Assembly (NCBI GenBank): GCA_900553105.1
Contig: USCE01000015.1
Coordinates: 1-16,141 of the forward strand
Source of the DNA: an uncultured Sutterella sp.
GTDB taxonomy: Bacteria > Pseudomonadota > Gammaproteobacteria > Burkholderiales > Burkholderiaceae_F
Reading direction: 5' to 3'
DNA length: 16,141 nucleotides
This document shows positions 12,484-16,141 of this stretch, one piece after another. The notes below the pieces were generated by a model, which saw only the letters and a list, made by a program, of their open reading frames with translations, was not told the DNA's origin and did no database searches. The stretch's first letter is position 1; each line of letters starts with the position of its first letter. The position numbers and the translations under genes were made by a program.

Positions 12484-13767
12484 GTGAGTATCCGTTTAAA
12501 AGTTCAAGTTCTCTGTCTGGCTATTTTAGCGGGGTTTGGTTGCGCAAGTCATGCGCAAAGCGCTGTCTCTTTCGGCGTCGGCGCCAGTCCCGTCCAAACA
12601 GGTTTTGAAGCCAACAAAATTGCGGTCTTATTGCCCACAAAAGACAGTCCCTATGAACGCTTCACGCAAGCCGTTGTTCAAGGGATTCAAGCCATTAATG
12701 CACAACAGCAAATACCGGCAGAAATCCTTCTTTTGCACAAAAATTACGGACAATCCATGCAAAGCCAATTGCAAGATGCTGCTCTCATGGGAGCTACGAT
12801 AGCAATTGGTCCAATGGTTCGAGACAACGTTGAAGAGGTTTCTGCGCTGTCTTTTCTTCCATTGCCCGTTATCGCATTAAATGCCCCTGAAAATGGCTTT
12901 GCTTCTCCAGAACTGATGCTCAACTATTCACTTTCTCAAGAGCAAGAGGCGCGTCAAATTGTTGATATCGCCCTGAAGGCACTGCCGGCCACCGATACCC
13001 AAGGCAACCCGCCGAAGGTGATGATTTTTGAAACCATCTCCCCACTTGAGGAGCGTATTGCTAATGCTTTTGCCGCAGAACTCCAGGCCAGAGGAGTTCC
13101 ATTTGAACGTCAGCGCTTGACCGAAGAGCTCATGGCCAAATCAAAATTTTATGAAATCACTGACAGTACACTCGAACCACCTACGTTAGAGCCTCTACCA
13201 GATCGAGTAGAAGATCCCTACGGATATCAGCGTGTCAAACTTCGCAATGAGCGAGCGATGGCGCGTTATCGTGCCAAAATAGAATTCGAAGCGCCTCCCT
13301 ATTATGCGGCCTTTCTTGCTATGGACGCCCGTATGGCTGCCATGGTGAAACCTCGTTTACCGCGTTTGACACGAGTATGGGGCACCAGTTTGATTAATCC
13401 CGGCGATTCAACACAAAACAGAGTCGCTTCGTTAACTTATGACCTACAAAATACAGGCTTTGTCGACGCTCCCCTAGCTATTGATGTAAATCGTCAAGAT
13501 TTTAAGGCCGTTTATGGTGTCGATATGCCTCAAAGCCTAATTGAACGCCGCCTATTTGCATTCGGCGTAGATGCTTATCGTCTGGCTATCCAATGGATGC
13601 ATTGGAAACCTGAAATTACCGTCAACGGTGCTACCGGGCAATTGTCGTTTAATCAAGCACTAACCGGCAATGTACAACGCCTAGGACAGCCGGCAATGAT
13701 TCGCTCGGGCTATGTGCAACGTAGTACTCCGGAAGAAATGACTCGAGCCATTACGCGACCCCAATAA
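12484..13767 (+). CDS. LpoA-like penicillin-binding-protein activator family, periplasmic
   Basis: Resembles the C-terminal domain of LpoA, the outer-membrane activator of PBP1A in E. coli, which has a type I periplasmic-binding-protein fold. Support: a PBP-like start (IAVLLPTKDSPYERFTQAVVQGIQAI), IAIGPMVRDNVEEV, and a terminal LFAFGVDAYRLA characteristic of LpoA. Position next to rsmI agrees. At 427 residues it lacks the N-terminal TPR domain of the E. coli protein (about 680 residues). The N-terminus is a signal sequence (SIRLKVQVLCLAILAGFGCASHAQ), but GFGC is a poor lipobox, so it may be a soluble periplasmic protein cut after SHA. I chose GTG 12484, with weak GGA seven bases upstream; GTG 12472 would add four residues and overlap rsmI. 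Function in peptidoglycan synthesis is inferred. Confidence 0.75.
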   Translation: MSIRLKVQVLCLAILAGFGCASHAQSAVSFGVGASPVQTGFEANKIAVLLPTKDSPYERFTQAVVQGIQAINAQQQIPAEILLLHKNYGQSMQSQLQDAALMGATIAIGPMVRDNVEEVSALSFLPLPVIALNAPENGFASPELMLNYSLSQEQEARQIVDIALKALPATDTQGNPPKVMIFETISPLEERIANAFAAELQARGVPFERQRLTEELMAKSKFYEITDSTLEPPTLEPLPDRVEDPYGYQRVKLRNERAMARYRAKIEFEAPPYYAAFLAMDARMAAMVKPRLPRLTRVWGTSLINPGDSTQNRVASLTYDLQNTGFVDAPLAIDVNRQDFKAVYGVDMPQSLIERRLFAFGVDAYRLAIQWMHWKPEITVNGATGQLSFNQALTGNVQRLGQPAMIRSGYVQRSTPEEMTRAITRPQ

Positions 13768-13784
13768 ACAAAACTGTTGATTCT

Positions 13785-15617
13785 ATGCCCACGCTTGTCA
13801 CTCTCCAAGATGCAGAGCTTGCTTTCGGCGACCAGCCTTTGCTCGATGCCGCAAACTTGACGGTCGCCAATGATGAACGCATTGGAATTATCGGTCGAAA
13901 CGGTACGGGTAAAAGTTCTTTACTGCGGATTATTGCCGGTGTTGATAAACTCGATGACGGCGCAATGACCGTCAAGGATGCTTTAAGCATTGCCTATGTC
14001 GAGCAAGAGCCTCTTTTGCCTGACTCTCCCACATGCAAAGACTCGTTAATCATTCGCGGTCAACTTGAAAATGTGACCGATGAGCGTGAGAAATGGCGTC
14101 GACTCGCCCGCCTAGAAGAGTATCTCCACCGCTTCAAGCTCGATCCTGATAAACCGTTAAATAAAGCATCGGGCGGCGAACGCAAACGTGCTGCCTTAGC
14201 CTTGGCTTTTGCACAAAATCCGGAGTTGATGTTACTTGACGAACCAACCAACCACCTCGACATTGAAGGCATCTTAATTCTGGAAGAGCTCGTTCAATCC
14301 GAATGCAAAGGTGCGAAGTCCTTGATGGTAATCACGCACGATCGCATGTTCTTAGATGCGGTAAGTTCTCGCATCGTAGAACTTGACCGCGGTGTGTTAC
14401 GCAGTTATCCCGGAAACTTCAAAGCTTACGAGCAACGCAAAGAGCAAGAGCTTTACGCCGAGGAGGTTGAACGGCGTAAATTTGACAAATTCTGGGCCCA
14501 AGAGGAAGTCTGGATTCGCAAGGGCATTGAAGCGCGCCGCACCCGAAATGAGGGCCGCGTTCGACGTCTTGAACGTCTGCGCGAGGAACGAGCCGCTCGC
14601 CGAGATCGACTCGGACAAATCAACCTCAACATTGACGCCGGGATGAAAAGCGGAAAAATTGTTGCCGAACTCGAAGACATCTCTTTATCCTTTGGCGACA
14701 AACAAATCGTCAAAAATCTTAATTTCCGATTACTTCGCGGAGATCGTTTGGGCCTCATCGGCAAAAACGGCGTTGGGAAAAGTACTCTTATTTCCCTAAT
14801 CTTAGGAAAATTAGCTCCCGATGCCGGTACCGTTAAGCTCGGGACCAATTTACAAATTGCTTATTTTGATCAGTTGCGTGCACAATTGAACCCCGAACTG
14901 ACTGTCGCTGAAACCGTATCACCTGGCAGTGAATGGATAGAGGTCGGAGGCACAAAAAAGCATATCATGGCCTATCTCGGCGACTTTTTATTCCCGCCTC
15001 GCCGAGCCAATGTCCCCGTTTCTAATCTCTCGGGTGGCGAACGCAATCGGCTGCTTTTGGCAAAGCTTTTCGCACTGCCAGCCAATCTCTTGGTGCTCGA
15101 TGAGCCGACCAATGATTTAGATATCGATTCGCTGGAATTGCTCGAACAAACACTGCAAAACTACCCCGGAACGCTCATTCTCGTGAGCCATGACCGGCAG
15201 TTTTTGGATAACGTGGTTACGGAAGTTTTAGCACCTGAAGGCGACGGACTTTGGCGAGAATATGTCGGAGGCTATTCCGATTGGCTTCGCTACCGTCCGG
15301 TTCCCCAAGAAGACAAAAGGGCCCCTGCCACTACAACCAAAGTGCCTACTCGCAAGCCACGCCAGGAAAAACTCAAACTAACGTTCAAGGAAAATCGGGA
15401 ACTGGAAACCCTGCCTGATCAGATCATGCAATGGGAAACTGAACACGAGGCTGCTATTGCCGCTATTAGTGCTCCTGATTACTACACAACACACACGCCA
15501 GCTGAAGTGAAGGCTGATGCAGAACGACTTCAGATGCTTGAAACAAAAATTGCTGAAGGTTACACCCGCTGGGAAGAACTCGAGGCCAAAAGGGCCCTGA
15601 TCGAATCTCAAAAATGA
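13785..15617 (+). CDS. uup: ABC-F family ATPase, Uup type
   Basis: Cytosolic twin-ATPase protein of the ABC-F family, which acts on ribosomes; Uup is also linked to suppression of transposon excision and to ribosome assembly or Holliday-junction binding. The 610 residues contain domain 1 with Walker A GRNGTGKS (37-44), signature SGGER (129-133) and LLDEPTNHLD (150-159), and a charged arm/linker (about 215-285, rich in Arg and Glu). Domain 2 has GKNGVGKS (326-333), LSGGER (415-420) and VLDEPTNDLD (437-446). A basic linker then leads to a C-terminal coiled-coil-like region (about 528-608), which is what distinguishes Uup from EttA. No transmembrane segments are visible. It follows the lpoA-like gene by 17 bases and may share its transcript. 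Confidence 0.9.
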   Translation: MPTLVTLQDAELAFGDQPLLDAANLTVANDERIGIIGRNGTGKSSLLRIIAGVDKLDDGAMTVKDALSIAYVEQEPLLPDSPTCKDSLIIRGQLENVTDEREKWRRLARLEEYLHRFKLDPDKPLNKASGGERKRAALALAFAQNPELMLLDEPTNHLDIEGILILEELVQSECKGAKSLMVITHDRMFLDAVSSRIVELDRGVLRSYPGNFKAYEQRKEQELYAEEVERRKFDKFWAQEEVWIRKGIEARRTRNEGRVRRLERLREERAARRDRLGQINLNIDAGMKSGKIVAELEDISLSFGDKQIVKNLNFRLLRGDRLGLIGKNGVGKSTLISLILGKLAPDAGTVKLGTNLQIAYFDQLRAQLNPELTVAETVSPGSEWIEVGGTKKHIMAYLGDFLFPPRRANVPVSNLSGGERNRLLLAKLFALPANLLVLDEPTNDLDIDSLELLEQTLQNYPGTLILVSHDRQFLDNVVTEVLAPEGDGLWREYVGGYSDWLRYRPVPQEDKRAPATTTKVPTRKPRQEKLKLTFKENRELETLPDQIMQWETEHEAAIAAISAPDYYTTHTPAEVKADAERLQMLETKIAEGYTRWEELEAKRALIESQK

Positions 15618-15632
15618 GACCAACTCTCATTT
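15612..15632 (+). terminator. Hairpin overlapping the uup stop codon
   Basis: AAATGAGA (15612-15619) pairs perfectly with TCTCATTT (15625-15632) around CCAAC; the TGA stop (15615-15617) is in the 5' arm. It is AT-rich and lacks a long T-tract, so it is a weak terminator candidate at best. Confidence 0.4.
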
Positions 15633-15690
15633 AAAATAACTATTAATTTCGATTTTTCGATAGATTGAACCTATTGCAAAGCTGATTTTA

Positions 15691-15720
15691 TTGGCTTTTC
15701 AGAGAATCATTCGATAGTAT
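15691..15720 (+). promoter_or_regulatory. Candidate promoter of the HutW-like gene
   Basis: TTGGCT (15691-15696) and TAGTAT (15715-15720) with an 18-base spacer. The predicted start near 15727 lies right at the Fur-box region, so bound Fur would block initiation or early elongation. The -35 box is only a partial match. Confidence 0.4.
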
Positions 15721-15731
15721 TTCACGTCATT

Positions 15732-15751
15732 TGATAATAATTCTTATTACC
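15732..15751. promoter_or_regulatory. Fur box upstream of the HutW-like gene
   Basis: 15733-15751 matches the 19-base consensus GATAATGATAATCATTATC at 14 of 19 positions, and 15732-15746 matches the 7-1-7 form at 12 of 14. It sits 19-38 bases before the start codon of a haem-iron gene, which fits iron repression. Matches were counted by hand. Confidence 0.75.
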
Positions 15752-15769
15752 ATAACGTGAGAGTTGTCG

Positions 15770-16107
15770 ATGCATCCCAAAAATCCGCCCCCGAAAAGCT
15801 TTGAAGACGGGCAAAAGATAATGACAGGTGGCATGTCAATGCCAATTGAAGACCTGTTGAAATTCAAGGCAACCATTTCCGACAATCCCCTGCGAGATGC
15901 CTTTGACAGCAAAGTAACGGTTCATCCTCATACGGGCGGTCACCCTCTTTTAGGCGAAGAAGCTCGTCAAGTCATCGAGACTCAATACGATCGTCCTCGC
16001 AGCGGAACCGGGCTCGCGTATCTTCATATACCTTTTTGTGAAACCCGTTGTCTTTACTGTCTCTTTTATCAAAACCCACTTCACGAAGGGGCTAGCCAAC
16101 GCTATAC
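15770..16107 (+). CDS. HutW/ChuW-type radical SAM haem-utilisation protein, 5' part only
   Basis: Only the first 112 codons are genomic; the contig then runs into adapter. They contain PRSGTGLAYLHIPFCETRC (from residue 76) followed by LYC, with a CX3CX2C cluster motif (Cys90, Cys94, Cys97). HIPFCETRCLYC is typical of the HutW/ChuW branch of class C radical SAM proteins, which open the haem ring anaerobically to release iron and use SAM both as methyl donor and radical source (shown for ChuW). The related HemW is less likely: the approximately 80-residue leader before the cluster is expected in HutW/ChuW, not in HemW. ATG 15770 is supported by GAGAG at 15759-15763. A Fur box upstream agrees with a haem-iron role. 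Most of the protein is missing. Confidence 0.8.
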
Positions 16108-16141
16108 CTGTCTCTTATACACATCTGACGCTGCCGACGAT
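16108..16141 (+). other. Illumina Nextera adapter read-through (not genomic)
   Basis: 16108-16126 reads CTGTCTCTTATACACATCT, the Tn5 mosaic end as it appears in adapter read-through, and 16127-16140 (GACGCTGCCGACGA) completes the Nextera read-1 adapter complement. The final T at 16141 would be the first index base. The adapter happens to keep the upstream reading frame open, so any residues translated from it are false. Confidence 0.97.

Noticed and set aside
14453..14848. 131-aa minus-strand frame inside uup, very rich in Arg and Ser
   Set aside because: Mirror of the charged ABC-F linker codons; typical shadow frame.
15727..15912. 61-aa minus-strand frame across the Fur box and HutW start
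   Set aside because: Antisense to the regulatory region and to the HutW-like N-terminus; no supporting features.
1..16141. Mobile elements, CRISPR arrays, toxin-antitoxin or defence genes
   Set aside because: No repeat-spacer pattern, transposase, integrase or toxin-like small gene pair was seen; the gene content is housekeeping.

Overview
The window is ordinary chromosomal sequence of a Gram-negative betaproteobacterium. The protein sequences and the neighbour pairs slt-cca and folB-ttcA point to Burkholderiales, and my best guess from overall protein character is Sutterellaceae (Sutterella/Parasutterella type). That family placement is inference, not a database result. Coding density is high, base composition is fairly balanced, and I see no tRNA, rRNA, CRISPR array, insertion sequence, prophage or attachment site. 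The last 33-34 bases (16108-16141) are Illumina Nextera transposase adapter rather than genome, so the window ends at a contig edge inside a gene.

Layout. (1) 1-5206 is an S-adenosylmethionine (SAM) cycle block. A candidate SAM-II riboswitch leader precedes metK (SAM synthetase). A strong terminator separates metK from a convergent NfsB-type nitroreductase. The nitroreductase is divergent from trpS (tryptophanyl-tRNA synthetase). A clear S-adenosylhomocysteine (SAH) riboswitch then precedes ahcY (SAH hydrolase), which ends in a textbook terminator. (2) 5209-7081 holds a MATE-family transporter whose start codon abuts the ahcY terminator, and whose 3' end overlaps the convergent 5-formyl-THF cyclo-ligase gene by 80 bp. 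(3) 7126-11577 is a compact plus-strand run: slt (lytic transglycosylase), cca (tRNA CCA-adding enzyme), folB (dihydroneopterin aldolase) and ttcA (tRNA 2-thiocytidine synthetase), with gaps of a few bases or short overlaps. (4) 11574-12482 is rsmI on the minus strand, tail-to-tail with ttcA and head-to-head with an lpoA-like gene with essentially no spacer. (5) 12484-15617 is the lpoA-like periplasmic protein and an Uup-type ABC-F ATPase. (6) 15618-16107 is a regulatory gap with a strong Fur-box match, followed by the 5' part of a HutW/ChuW-type radical SAM haem-utilisation gene cut by the contig edge.

How the genes fit together. MetK makes SAM. RsmI and the HutW-like radical SAM protein consume it. 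AhcY removes the SAH that methyltransferases leave behind. FolB and 5-FCL serve folate one-carbon metabolism, which supplies methyl groups. The most interesting signal is that the two ends of the SAM cycle, metK and ahcY, each seem to carry their own metabolite-sensing RNA within 4 kb. The metK element resembles SAM-II, a class described mainly from alphaproteobacteria. The rest is housekeeping: translation (TrpS, Cca, TtcA, RsmI, Uup) and cell wall (Slt, LpoA-like).
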